Source: Coix lacryma-jobi var. lacryma-jobi (taxonomy: Eukaryota > Streptophyta > Magnoliopsida > Poales > Poaceae). Taken from it: 64,000 bases of DNA. The stretch is taken from the NCBI GenBank assembly GCA_009763385.1, contig CM019825.1:2480001-2544000 (forward strand). The letters run 5' to 3'. Positions within the stretch are counted from its first letter, which is position 1; every line of letters begins with the position of its first letter. Below the pieces are notes generated by a model, which did no database searches, had not been told where the DNA came from, and saw only the letters and a list, made by a program, of their open reading frames with translations. The translations under genes and the position numbers were made by a program. Below are positions 44,419 to 55,860 of this stretch, piece by piece.

Positions 44419-47400
44419 ATGGTCGAAGTCACTGAAGCCGAGGCCAGCAACAAGGCGGGGCTCGTGCAGGTGCAGCTCACCGAACTACCCGACGAGTACA
44501 GAGAGCAGGTGGAGGATGCTTGTGCCGAATTCCAGGCCAAGTGCCTAGAAGCCTTTTCCAAGAACAAGAGCGGAAAGGTTCGCCGTCTGCACGATCTGCC
44601 GAAACCAGTCCAGCTCAACCCGAATGATCCCGGGGAGGCGGAGGCAGTGCTGAAAATGTCTCACATAATCAACGAAACTGTCTCTGGTGCCATCGGTCGC
44701 ATGCATGGGGCGTTTCTCAACACTTTCCGCACCATCATGATCGCCCAATTCGGCCCCAAGGCCGATGAACTTATGGAGGCCGAGTTTGGCCCGATAGCAG
44801 GACCACATCTTTTCAATCTGCCGAATCACCTAAAGGGGGCAGGAATTGCTGGTGAGGACACCCCGCCTAAGGCTCAATCGAGCGGAATGACCATTCAAGA
44901 GAAGCACACGCCAGAAGGCCAGTTGCCGACCATGGGTCAGCTCACGTTCGGCGCTAAGGGTCAGCCGCCAGAGTCAACACGCAAGATCTCCCCGCAAACC
45001 TATAGGCTCATAAAGGACTACTACGGAAACGGGTACCATGAGATGCTTGAGCCTCACAACATAGAGGGTGCCCCACATCCAGGATATGGGAGGCCGACGG
45101 CCGAAAAAACCGCCGACTCTAATGTCGATGTCATGCTAGAGAGGATGGCAGATATGATGCAGCGCACTTTCGGCCTGAAGCCTAAGGGCACTTATGCTTA
45201 CAGATCTCCGTTCCCCGAATGGTTCCACCGTGTGGCTCTACCTCCCAGAGTCAAAGTGCCGACAGACCTGTCCAAGTTCTCCAGCTTAGACGACACTAGC
45301 ACGGTGGAGCACATCAGTCGCTATCTGCTCCAGCTTGGAGAGGCCAATACCGAGGATGCCTTCAGGGTTCGGTACTTCCCGTCATCGCTCACTGGGCCGG
45401 CGTTCGCTTGGTTCACGTCTCTGCCACCGGGCTCTATTCTCTCTTGGGCAGACTTGGAACAGAAGTTCCATACGCACTTCTACACGGGCACCAAGGAGCA
45501 GAAGCTGGTGGACATCATGTATGTGCGCCAGAGGCCGAATGAGACACCGCAGGACTACCTACGCAGGTTTAGGGAAGTCAAAAGCCAGTGCTTCGGCATG
45601 TACCTGCCGGACGACCAGCTTCCACCATTGGCCGTGGCGGGCATGCTTCCAAGCATCAGAGACAAGCTCTTCGGCCAAGAGTTCGAGGACCTGGGTCATC
45701 TCTCCCGCCGGCTGAATGAAATGACTATCCAAGCGCAAGGCTTCCGGAGGGAAGGGCGCTTCCAGAGGGACAACGTCGCGGCCCAGATGTATCAAGCTTT
45801 CCTGGACGAGGTCGATGACTATACCGATGCCGAAGATGAGGTGGCCGCTGCAGAGTTCAACTGGGACAAAGAGCCGACCCAGGCCAACAGGCAATGGCTG
45901 CGCCAGCAGAAAGGGGCATACGACTTCGACGTCACCAAGGCCGACAAACTCTTCGAGTTCCTGGTCGCCGAAGGAAGAGTCAGGCTACCCCCGGATCACC
46001 CGATGCTGCGTCCTGGAGGGGTTAAAGACAAGAAATACTGCGGCTTTCATAACACTAACACTCATTCTATTAATGATTGCCGTGTGTTTAGGACAAGGAT
46101 CCAGAAGGCCATCCAGGATGGGCACATCAAGTTCAATGGCAAGATGAAGATCGATGCCAACCCCTTCGCCCAGAACTCCGTGTTTGTCTCAGTGAACATG
46201 GTAGCCCCGGAGGATCCCAGAGGCAAGGGCAAGGTCAAAGTCCTCACCTCCAACAAGGCGCGCGAGTCTGGCGCAGTGGATCCCGATCGGCAAATCACTG
46301 GCGATGAGCTCCGACAGCACGCCCAAGCCGCGAATAGCCGATACGAGCAAGGAGAGTCGTCTTCCAGGCGCAGACCTACCCACAGAGATCTCCTTAACAA
46401 GTGGTGCCGGCAAAATGAGAAAGAGCAGAGGCGTTTCCAACGCGAAGAGCGGGAACTCACGGGGGAATACCAGCGTGAAGACGGTCGCACGGGAGAGCAC
46501 CGGTATCATCTGGAGGAGAGGGCTTACCACAGAGAACAGGCCCGTCGCTGGAGACAAGAGCACCTCCAAGAGCAGGAGCAAGCTCACTGGGGCTGTCCGT
46601 TCTTCCGCCACTGCTGGAACGAAGGCTTGAAACTGCCTGCCGTCAACAACTGCCCCGAATGCAGCGATCAGTACCGGGGGTATAGGCAGGATCGGGTCAA
46701 CCGCCGTCCCGTCCACGAAAGGTTGGGAGCGCGCATCCCAGTGGACGATCGGCGCCTAAAAATGAGGAGCCCGGATCGGCGAGCCAAGAGATATGCCGAC
46801 CAGGAGTGGGTGCACCACCAAGGCGACAGCGAGGAGGCACAGCCCCGCCCATATAAATGGCAAGAAGGGCAGTGGTGTCCGCCAGGGCTCAGAAAGAGCC
46901 AGAAAAGGAGGGTGCAGCGCCTCCGGAATAGGGAGTTGGAAGAAGCAGCTGCCGGTGGGAAGAAGCAAGAGTGGCGTCCGAAGGAAAAGCCAGACAACAA
47001 TGGCAAAGGCGCTGGCGTGGCCATGACTTTCTTCCTTCCCCTGGAATTCATGGCTCCAATCGGCCAGGGGGCACAGGAGGAAGCGCGTTCGGACTCCGAC
47101 GAGGCCGAGCACAACGAGCTCGCGGCACAGCTCGTGTTGTCTCAGAAGGCAGCATTTGACAAGCCAGCCAAGCATCGGCATTTGAAGCCGTTATATGTCA
47201 AGGGATACGTCAACGGAAAGCCGCTAACCAAGATGTTTGTCGATGGCGGCGCAGCGATTAACATCATGCCTTACGCCACCTTCAGAAAGCTGGGCATGAA
47301 CGATGAAGACCTGCTCAAAACGGATATGGTACTCCGGGACTTCGCCGGTAATCCCTCTGACACTCGGGGTGCCGTGCACGTGGAACTGATGATAGGATCC

Positions 47401-47712
47401 AAGACGCTCATCACGACCTTCTTTGTCATTGACGGCAAGGGGGCATACAGCCTGCTTTTGGGCAGGGATTGGATCCATGCCAACTGCTGCATACCTTCGA
47501 CCATGCACCAAATACTCATCCAGTGGGTTGGAGATGACATCGAGATTGTCCAAGCTGATGACTCGGTGAGTGTTGCTACCATTGAGCCTAATTACTGGGA
47601 ATTTGACGGAGTAGATTGCTTCTCCGATCGTGTGTGGGGAGAAGGTCCTGTCAACGTCTACGGCAGGGATCAACAGCCGATCCAAGCAGTCGGCTCTCAA
47701 AGCTTCTTTTAG
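44419..47712 (+). CDS. Element F Gag-protease (1097 aa)
   Basis: The ATG at 44419 (MVEVTEAEAS) is the first after the primer site; the open frame upstream runs into the LTR. The Retrotrans_gag domain lies at about residues 290..420 (FRVRYFPSSLTGPAFAWF, then RPNETPQDYLRRFREVK). A CGFHNTNTHSINDC finger follows near residue 545. An Arg/Glu-rich basic region contains CPFFRHCWNEGLK and CPEC, then the aspartic protease with VDGGAAINIMP (Asp about residue 942) and LLGRDWIHANCC. The DGG in place of DSG/DTG is usual for Tat-type elements. The frame is intact and stops at TAG 47710, with the pol ATG immediately after. Confidence 0.92.
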   Translation: MVEVTEAEASNKAGLVQVQLTELPDEYREQVEDACAEFQAKCLEAFSKNKSGKVRRLHDLPKPVQLNPNDPGEAEAVLKMSHIINETVSGAIGRMHGAFLNTFRTIMIAQFGPKADELMEAEFGPIAGPHLFNLPNHLKGAGIAGEDTPPKAQSSGMTIQEKHTPEGQLPTMGQLTFGAKGQPPESTRKISPQTYRLIKDYYGNGYHEMLEPHNIEGAPHPGYGRPTAEKTADSNVDVMLERMADMMQRTFGLKPKGTYAYRSPFPEWFHRVALPPRVKVPTDLSKFSSLDDTSTVEHISRYLLQLGEANTEDAFRVRYFPSSLTGPAFAWFTSLPPGSILSWADLEQKFHTHFYTGTKEQKLVDIMYVRQRPNETPQDYLRRFREVKSQCFGMYLPDDQLPPLAVAGMLPSIRDKLFGQEFEDLGHLSRRLNEMTIQAQGFRREGRFQRDNVAAQMYQAFLDEVDDYTDAEDEVAAAEFNWDKEPTQANRQWLRQQKGAYDFDVTKADKLFEFLVAEGRVRLPPDHPMLRPGGVKDKKYCGFHNTNTHSINDCRVFRTRIQKAIQDGHIKFNGKMKIDANPFAQNSVFVSVNMVAPEDPRGKGKVKVLTSNKARESGAVDPDRQITGDELRQHAQAANSRYEQGESSSRRRPTHRDLLNKWCRQNEKEQRRFQREERELTGEYQREDGRTGEHRYHLEERAYHREQARRWRQEHLQEQEQAHWGCPFFRHCWNEGLKLPAVNNCPECSDQYRGYRQDRVNRRPVHERLGARIPVDDRRLKMRSPDRRAKRYADQEWVHHQGDSEEAQPRPYKWQEGQWCPPGLRKSQKRRVQRLRNRELEEAAAGGKKQEWRPKEKPDNNGKGAGVAMTFFLPLEFMAPIGQGAQEEARSDSDEAEHNELAAQLVLSQKAAFDKPAKHRHLKPLYVKGYVNGKPLTKMFVDGGAAINIMPYATFRKLGMNDEDLLKTDMVLRDFAGNPSDTRGAVHVELMIGSKTLITTFFVIDGKGAYSLLLGRDWIHANCCIPSTMHQILIQWVGDDIEIVQADDSVSVATIEPNYWEFDGVDCFSDRVWGEGPVNVYGRDQQPIQAVGSQSFF

Positions 47713-50700
47713 ATGGACAACCCAACTGACAGCAGCGAGGGCAAACTGGGACGTGGCTTCGCATCGGCCGATCAACTGGAAGAAGTGGATGTTGGCGACA
47801 CAAGTAAAAAAAGGCCGATGTTCATAAGTTCTAATTTAGACCCTGATTTCAGATTGCTACTAGTAAATCTTTTAAAGGAGTTCAAAGACTGTTTTGCGTG
47901 GGACTACACAGAGATGCCCGGATTAGATCGGTCCATTGTTGAGCATAAACTGCCGATCAAGCCTGGATACCGCCCATACAAACAACCTCCGCGCAGGATC
48001 TACAAGGAGGAGGTATTGGCCGACGTGAAAAAGGAAGTGGAAAGATTATTAGAAGCTAAATTCATTCGGCCGTGTCGATATGCGGAATGGATCTCCAACA
48101 TTGTCCCGGTGTACAAGAAGAACGGGAAGATGAGAGTCTGCATCGACTTCCGGAACCTCAACAAAGCCACTCCTATGGACGGTTATCCGATGCCAGTGGC
48201 CGATTTGCTAATAGACGCTTCGGCCGGTTTTGAAATAATAAGCTTTATGGACGGCAATGCGGGATACAACCAGATCTTCATGGCCGCGGAGGACGTGGCA
48301 AAGACCGCCTTCAGGTGCCCTGGCCATTTAGGGTTGTTTGAATGGGTTGTCATGACTTTTGGTCTGAAAAATGTCGGTGCTACTTACCAACGGGCCATGA
48401 ATTACATATTTCATGAGTTGATCGGTAGAGTGGTAGAGATATACATTGATGACGTGGTAATCAAGTCGAGGAGCAAAGAAAGACACTTAGCCGATTTAAG
48501 GAAGACCCTGGAGTGCACAAGGAAACATGGTTTGAAGATGAATCCAACCAAGTGTGCATTTGGGGTGTCGGCCGGTGAGTTTCTGGGATTCTTAGTCCAC
48601 AAAAGAGGTATCGAGGTTGGCAAAAAGAGCATGGAAGCAATTGATAAGGTAGTGCCGCCGACCAATCTCAAGGAACTGCAATCACTGCTCGGCAAAATCA
48701 ACTTTGTCAGGAGGTTCATATCCAACTTGTCCGAGCGCGTGTTACCATTCTCTCCACTGTTGAAGCTCAAGAAAGATCAGGAGTTCGTGCGGGGTGACGT
48801 GCAACAGAAGGCTTTCAACGAAATCAAAGAGTACATGAAGGCGCCACCAGTGTTGGTTCCTCCACAACTCGACAAGCCTTTCAAGTTGTACGTGGCGGCC
48901 GACAACCTAACGATAGGGTCGGCCCTCATGCAAGAATTCGAAGGAAAAGAAAGAGTCGTAGCCTATCTTAGCCGAAAGCTACTGGACCCCGAAACGAGGT
49001 ATTCGGCTACGGAAAAGTTGTGCTTGTGCGTTTTCTATTCCTGTACCAAGTTTCGGCACTATCTACTGAATGTCGAATGCGTGGTAGTATCAGAGTTTGA
49101 TGTAATCAAGCACATGTTATCAATGCCGATTTTAAGTGGAAGGATCGGCAAATGGGTTTTGGCCCTTTCTGAATTTGACTTGCATTTTGAATCGGCAAAG
49201 GCTGTTAAAGGCCAGATTATGGCTGATTTTGTCACTCACCACCGTGATCCTAATGCTAACATGGTAACCATTATCCCTTGGGCATTGTTTTTTGATGGAT
49301 CCTCGTGCAGCAAAGGTGGTGGAGTCGGGATCGTGTTGATTTCTCCCAAGGGGGCACCCTTCAAGTACTCTATACCGATCGAGTACCCGGTGACTAATAA
49401 TCAAGCAGAGTACGAAGCACTGCTCCGAGGGCTGCGGTTGCTTGTGGACATTAAGGCAGACGCCGTGGAGATCTTCGGTGACTCGGATTTAGTGATCAAG
49501 CAATTGACCGGCAAGTACGAGTGCAAGAACGACACGCTGCAGGAATATCTCGAAGGTTGCCAAGAGCTCCTCAGACAGTTTCGATCGGCAACCTTGCAAC
49601 ATATTCCTAGGGGGCAAAACGAAGAAGCAAACCAGTTGGCCCAGGCAGCATCCGGGTATAGGGAAAATCAAAACATTTTTGCACTTGAGGGAGAGCAAAC
49701 AACCCCAGAAGGTGATCAAGCAGTCCCAAGTGATAATCAGGCAATTGAAGACTGGAGAAACAACATTGCCGATTACCTCAAGGACCCGTCCAGAAAAGTC
49801 TCCCGAAAACTCAGGTACAAGGCTCTTAAGTTTACGCTCTTGGACAATCAATTGTACTACAAGTCCATAGATGGGGTTTTGCTTAAGTGCCTGAACCAAG
49901 ACGGGGCTAGGAAGCTGATGTATGAGGTGCACGAGGGCGTATGTGGTGCACACCAGTCGGCTCACCGTATGAGATGGTTAATCAGGAGGACTGGATATTT
50001 TTGGCCGACTATGCTCGAAGATTGCTTTGAGTACTATAGAGGTTGTCGGGATTGCCAGCGATTCGGCAATGTGCAAAGGGTCCCAGCATCGGCCATGAAT
50101 CCGATCATCAAGCCTTGGCCTTTCAGAGGGTGGGGCATTGATTTGATCGGCCAGATCCACCCTCCATCTAGCAAGGGACATAAGTTTGTTTTGTTAGCCA
50201 CGGATTATTTCACTAAGTGGGTTGAAGCCATCCCATTGAAGAAGGTGACATCAGAGAACATGGTGTCCTTCATGAGGGAGCATATCATTTACCGATTCGG
50301 CATTCCTCAGTCCATCACTACCGATCAGGGAACTCAGTTCACTTCCTCGGAGTTTTGTGACTTTGCCGAAGGGATTGGGATTAAACTCTATAATTCTTCT
50401 CCTTACTATGCACAGGCCAATGGACAGGCAGAGGCTTCTAACAAAATCGTGATTAAAATCATTCAAAAGAAGATCGAAGAGAAACCTAAAAGGTGGCACC
50501 TGGTACTCAACGAAGCTTTGTGGGCTTACCGAATGGCTTGCATGGGTCGACTCAGACGTCGCCATATGAGTTGGTCTACGGGCATCACGCAGTGCTACCA
50601 TGGGAATTGCAATCGGGGTCAAGACAAGTTACATTGCAGAACAATCTAACCAAAGGGAATTACAAAGATTTGATGATGAATGAGCTAGAAGATTTGCATT

Positions 50701-51008
50701 TGATTCGTCTCAAGGCCTTGGAAAATATTGAAGAGAACAAGATACGCGTTGCCAAGTACTACAACTCGAAAGTGAGAGAAAAAGGATTCAAAGAGGGAGA
50801 CTTGGTTTGGAAAACTGTCTTGCCGATTGGTACCAAAGACAAGGTATTCGGCAAATGGTCCCCTAACTGGGAAGGGCCTTTTCGAATTCTGAGATGTGCT
50901 CCGGGTAATGCGTACATTCTGAAAACCCTCCAAGGAGAAGAGTTTGCTAGGGCAATTATTGGACGTTATCTAAAGAGATTTCATCCTAGCGTGGAGGTCG
51001 GTGCATAA
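47713..51008 (+). pseudogene. Element F Pol: RT, two RNase H domains, integrase, one frameshift
   Basis: The ATG directly abuts the gag-pro stop (TAGATG). RT carries DFRNLNKATPMDGYPMP, SFMDGNAGYNQI and IYIDDVVIKS. A first RNase H-like region (KLYVAADNLTIGSAL) is followed by a second RNase H with ALFFDGSS, NNQAEYEALLRGL and GDSDLVIKQL, the extra domain known from Tat and Athila elements. Integrase has the HHCC finger (H..H, CRDCQRF), Asp in WGIDLIGQI, Asp in TTDQGTQF and Glu in NGQAEASNK. Near 50536 one C appears to be missing; the frame shifts and continues to TAA/stop at 51008 with the usual C-terminal end. Otherwise it is uninterrupted. Confidence 0.92.
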
Positions 51009-51271
51009 CGGAATCAAGGACTAGCGGGCACCGACGGCCGATACAAGGTTGTATCGCCCTTAGCACAAAAAATGGCCGATAGGTTCTATCGTCCTTAGAA
51101 CAAAAAACAGCCGGCACGGCATGTGTCGCCTCTAGCACAAAAAACGCAGAAATACAGGGCCAAGTACACACGGTGTTGTGCAATCGGCTAGATAAATCAG
51201 ACACTCAACAAGCACAAAATAGGAGAATGGACAAAACATGCTATGCTCGATCTGTTACAGAAATTATCAAT
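51009..51271. other. Spacer with three ~40-bp degenerate repeats
   Basis: The phrase (T)ATCG-CC/TCTTAG-ACAAAAAA followed by GGCCG recurs three times (around 51050, 51090 and 51130). It lies between the ends of pol and the antisense gene. Confidence 0.5.
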
Positions 51272-54262
51272 TCACTCGTTCAAAAGCTGGTTGATCGACT
51301 TTATGGCTTCTGCTCTAATTCGGCTGACGACATCTAACACCTGTTGATCTTCATCTGCGGAGTTTTGGATCTTGGAGAGTCTGATCTTGATTTGCTGATC
51401 TTCTTTGAGGATTGAAGTTACCTTCAGTGAAGCTGTCCTTATGTTCCTCGGCAGATCAACCATGCGAGCTTTGTGAGATTGGATTTTAGTGTTAAGATCG
51501 GCTAACTGAGCTTCCAGCTTGCTTTTCTTTTCCTCCATTACTTTCAGTTCGGACTCCGAGGTTTCCAGGGAAGTTTTTGCAATCTGGATGTCAGAATGCA
51601 GGTTCTTTACTTCCTGTTTCTTGGAAGACCTACTATGCTGCAGGGCGGTTTTGGATGATATGTTTTTGATCGCTCTCTTCACTGAACTGAAGAAATCATC
51701 AAGACAAGCTGCAGATTCTAGATGAGCTAAAGAAGCATGGGGAATGTCTTCATCAATGAGCTCCAGAGTGTCCCTTATTTGATCTGCGTTTTGAACCAAG
51801 TCAACGATGTCTTTGTTCAGAAAATTGGTTATTTCTTTCAACCGGGCCTGGTTCTCCTTTGATAGGGTCTGTCGGGAGGTACTCTCCTCACCTCTCTCGG
51901 TGATGTAGTCTTCGGTAGGAAAGGAATAACTTGTACTCGGCTCTTTGGTGTTTTTCTGGAGAAGAAAGAGGAAGAGTTGGCCGAGTAGATGTTTTTGGTA
52001 AAATGCAGAAAAGAAGAGGAGCTTTACCTGTTGAATTGATTGATCATTGGAAGGTGCTACACCTTGACTCACTTGAGGACTCTGTTGAAATTCCGGAGGG
52101 GAACTTGGAATGCGATCGAGGGGTGACTTTGTTCCTAGTGCTTTCAAAATGGTATCTGTTTCAGGTAGAGAATATGGACATATAGTAGCAGAAGGAAGAA
52201 TAACTAAATATAGCACCTATGGTTCGGTCAGCATCTTCATTCCTAGAAGCATCAGGAGATTTTTTATTCTCATCTTCATCTGGAACATTCCTTACGAGGG
52301 TCTCAGAGGATGTTTCGGCAGTTGTTGAGGTATCACTGGGTTTCAGAATTTCAACCTGTGGCTAAAACGAATAATAAAACGGAGGTTCGGTCAGATCCAT
52401 TGCCAAATGAGATTAATTGGCGCTGAGTGAAAATTCATACCTCGGAGGATGGTTTCGCTCTTTTAGTCCTTGTTTTCTTAGATGAAGAGACAATTTCAGA
52501 TGCTTTCCTCTTGCCTTTTCCTTCTGAGAACATGGTAGTAGAGGTTGCAGGGATCTTCATAAAGCTGGCCAGATTTGGAGCGTTAAATCCAAGGGTAGGA
52601 TTTGGCCCAGCCTGATAATATTTGGGCACTTTGGCAGGAGGTATAGGCTCGGGATCCTGTATATGACCGAATGTTAAAGACTGATTGGATTCAGAAACAG
52701 AGAATGACAAGAGTAATGAAATTACCTCACTATCAGAGGCGAAGTCAGATTGTAAACTCTGACATAGAGGATGGATTGGCACGTTGAAAATATGAGTATG
52801 CCATTCTCCCCACCAGGAAGTGAAGAAGGAGTGAGTTGCATCTATTATCCCAAATGGAGATGGCTTGTATGTTGGCAGCTCCCATCCAAGCTCAAAAACT
52901 TTTTTGGCCATTATACCTTCTGTGATGATTTCCCTGGGCCTTATTACTGTTGAAAAGAAGAATCTAGGGGGCAACTGGCCGCATCCTAATTGTCTGGCTG
53001 CTGTGTTTGGGTAATAAAATTCATAGGTAGACTGTACCAGTCTTCCGTGATGGAATTCGGCTGGCAGGGCGCAGGGCCTAATAAAGGAATTGAAGATATC
53101 TATAGATGTTTGATCCACACAGCCGAATTCATAATTAAACTTACAAGGGAAGGTCAAGTTCTCATTCTCCCTGTAAGGAAACCAAAGCACGTTACCAAAA
53201 CCTTTGAAGAATAGTTTGAAGAGGTGGCCAGTGTCCATGTCAATGTTGATGGATGATGCTGCTTCTCCGTAGGTTTGGCAGGCTTTAACTCTTGCTGATT
53301 GGCCTTCGGCGTAATTGACTGAAGGGAAGCTCAAGTTAAGCAAACTCACGGATACTATCTGATGCATATATAGTTGAAGCCACATTTGGACCAACCACCA
53401 AGGGCCGTTGACGCAAGCGACCTCTCTGCCTGTGTGCATCTGGATAGAAATTTGATGCATCATGTGATAAACGGACCCCAGGAGGTATTTGCCTAGTGGA
53501 ATTTGAATGCCTGCCGATAAATCCTCGGCCATCACCATATGGTTTAGAGTAGGTTCATTGGATTTTCCGCAGAAAATAAATCTGCATAGCCACATGTTCA
53601 TAAAAGCTTTCGATTCTTTGTCAGAAACAGTATTGGATGACTCCATATAGGTCTGAATGTATTTGGCCCATCCGCATCCGGAACTGACGGCTCTTTGACT
53701 GCTCTTGTTCTTGTATTTATATGGATATACCGGTAAGGTTGTATTCAGACCCGTCATCATGAAGATATCGGCCAAGGTGATGGTCATCATACCATGGCCA
53801 AAGATAAATGCATTAATAGCATTGGACCAGAAATGAGATACCGCTATCAGAAGGGAGTCATTTCTAGGCATTTCTGATAAAGATAATTCTAGGCAGTGAC
53901 CAATGTCCTGGTTTTCCCAGTGGTTGCTTCTCTTTTCAAGTACCCTCCGATACCAATTCCGCCATCCGACAATTGGGGGAAAGGGCCAGTTCTTGAAGGT
54001 GTTTGGCCAGTGACTCGGTGGAGTAACTCCGGACTTGAAGGGAATTCTTTCAGTTTCTTTCTCGACGATGTCCGCCGGATTGGGGTTTCCCATTGGACCA
54101 AGAAGATAAAAGTCGGGATTGGCAGCATAAGGGATCAGAATTTGGTTCTCATATTCCTTCAGAAAATAGCAAAAGGGGCGAAGGAATGAGTCGGGGAGAA
54201 GGCTGAGGGGAAATTGATAAGTAAGTGAAGTTTACCTCTGGAATCTTGTCTTGAGTCGCCAT
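51272..54262 (-). CDS. Antisense spliced gene of element F: plant mobile domain plus coiled coil
   Basis: Minus-strand gene modelled from splice signals: exons 54262..54236, 54156..52441, 52355..52217, 52155..52028 and 51955..51272. Every junction is GT-AG and the phases agree (0, 0, 1, 0), giving about 897 codons. Exon 1 is MATQDKIPE. Exon 2 contains a plant mobile domain (PF10536-type): SHFWSNAINAFIFGHG, TITLADIFMMTGL, AFMNMWLCRFIFCG, PLGKYLLGSVYHM and NGPWWLVQMWLQLY. Its end is a basic nuclear-localisation-like run (KRKASEI..KKTRTKRAK). The last exon is a long coiled coil. PMD proteins MAIN and MAIL1 act in plant silencing and expression control. Antisense extra ORFs are known in Tat-type elements; their role is not settled. 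Intron 3 (61 bp) is short for a plant. The gene starts about 150 bp inside the 3' LTR edge. Confidence 0.82.
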
Positions 54263-54390
54263 CAGAAGCTTGAGGTAAAGGTCGACTGCGCAAAAATTTT
54301 GGGATTCTCGGATGGCGGCTGCAGTGCTAGAACACGGAAACCTAGAGGAAAGAGGACTTGTGGTCAATTTCAGAACAAATGCCTTTGTTC

Positions 54391-54408
54391 AAAAATTGAG
54401 GGGGCATG
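54391..54408 (+). other. Polypurine tract of element F
   Basis: AAAAATTGAGGGGGCATG directly before the 3' LTR. Confidence 0.8.
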
Positions 54409-55785
54409 TGTTAACACAGAATTTTCGCACTATGACAAGTGGACCAGCACTATGAAGATTCGGCGAACGCCGCCGCTTGAAGGATTCGGCAGACAGCAAA
54501 CGCGGTCGGCTAACTCGATGCATTCGGCAAGACTGTAAAGGCGACTAGTCAATGGCGAGCGGGTTCGGCAATATGGCGCTGCGGTCGGCTACCTCGGGTT
54601 AAGTCGGTTTGCGACAAATACGGCATTCGGCAACAGAAGATCTTGTCATTGTTAGCACGTGCCGATTATTAAGGGAGGCTTAGAATAAAAGGCATCGTAT
54701 TTTAGATAAGTTTCCTGTAATCGTGTCCTCCTAGGACTCGTAGGACACCAGGGTATAAATATAAACCCTGAGACTATTGTAAAGACGTTCACAATCAATA
54801 CAACCAACCCGGCCCCGTGCCGTCTTCGAGTCCAAGTCGTGTCATCGTGTTCTTCGAGAGGGGCCATCGATCCGTCGACCTCCGTAAGTTCCGGCAACCT
54901 TGTTATCATGTCTAGTATCGTGCGGCGGATTTAGATATGGTGCAAGTAGTCTCGTACGTTAAGCTTAGTATCGTGCGGCGGATTTAAGCTAATGACGGGA
55001 AGTCTTTGTTTATGTCTTGTATCATGCGGCGGATTGAGGCACAAATAAAGATAGTTATCGGCTCTATTAGATGTGGCAGTCTAGTAGATTCATTAAGTTA
55101 CCTTGTGTTACATGTTTTGTTATGTCTATTTCATCGTAACACTTTTGCCCAATCTAGATACCGTTCGGTTCGGCTCTATCTTTTATAGATCTGCTTTGTT
55201 CTCTCACGTTTATCATTGTAAAGTCTTTTATGTAGTGGATCTATTGTTCGTAATAGCCGATTGGATCGTATCTGGATTGCCACATGGTGAGGGTTCATGC
55301 ATGTTAAGTGTGTTTGATCTATGACAAGGCTAGGTGTCGTGCGGCAGGCGCAGGCTTTAGATTAGCTTAGTCATGCTTAGCTTGTATGTTCAATCTCCAT
55401 GGATCCCAACTCGGTTGTACAATCGAGATTGGTTAAGTTTTAACTTATATCTAATACGTCATGCAAGTACGATTCTCATGCAAACGTGTTCGGCAACCTG
55501 TTATTCACGTAACTATGTTCATATTGCCGAATAATCTTTTAAACCTGTTGGCAGATAGCTTTCATAGCTATATGTCGTCGTAAGTGGCTTCAGAGCCGTA
55601 CATCTTGGAACTGCCTGGTCATACCCGGCACGTTCCAACTTTATATTTAACAGTTTATCTCCCTTGTTAGTTGCAGGGCAAACTGACTGGCACGCACCGG
55701 ACTCCTGAGCACCCGGGCCACGATTGAAGCCAGCTTCTCCGGCTTGCTGTGTGATTGGCACAGTGCGCCACTTTTGGTGCCAACA
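54409..55785 (+). repeat. 3' LTR of element F
   Basis: Partner of 43000..44376. Differences noticed: A/G in GGATTCG-CAG, T/C in CTACC-TGGG, A/G in GTGCC-TCTTC and G/A in GCCAC-TGG. Confidence 0.95.
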
Positions 55786-55790
55786 ATTAT

Positions 55791-55860
55791 AATATATGTC
55801 ATCATCATCATGTTAATTTATGAAATTAAAATAACATAGAAATTGTCTTTATTTCTAACA
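55791..55860 (+). repeat. 3' LTR of element E, right part
   Basis: Resumes after F and its target duplication. Ends CTTTATTTCTAACA, matching 37331..37400. Confidence 0.88.

Larger units (their letters stand above)
43000..55785 (+). mobile_element. Element F: young Tat-lineage Ty3/Gypsy retrotransposon
   Basis: 12,786 bp. Both LTRs are 1377 bp, begin TGTTAACACAG and end TTGGTGCCAACA. TSD ATTAT lies at 42995..42999 and 55786..55790. Only about four LTR differences are seen. The gag-pro ORF, pol with two RNase H domains, the long 3' region and the antisense gene are the marks of the Tat lineage (Grande, Retand and relatives). One frameshift breaks pol. It is inserted in the 3' LTR of E. Confidence 0.95.
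36144..55860 (+). mobile_element. Element E: decayed Copia element
   Basis: LTRs begin TGTTAG and the 3' copy ends CTAACA. The 5' LTR is 36144..37400; the 3' LTR is 41854..42999 plus 55791..55860, split by element F. The order gag, protease, integrase, RT, RNase H is Copia. There are many stops and frameshifts, and the LTRs have clearly diverged. The bases flanking the two ends (CATCC and CGTCG) do not form a duplication. Confidence 0.88.

Noticed and set aside
46062..47775. Several 100-180-codon minus-strand ORFs opposite F gag-pro
   Set aside because: They mirror the GC-rich sense ORF; no domain, and unlike the antisense PMD gene they show no splice structure.
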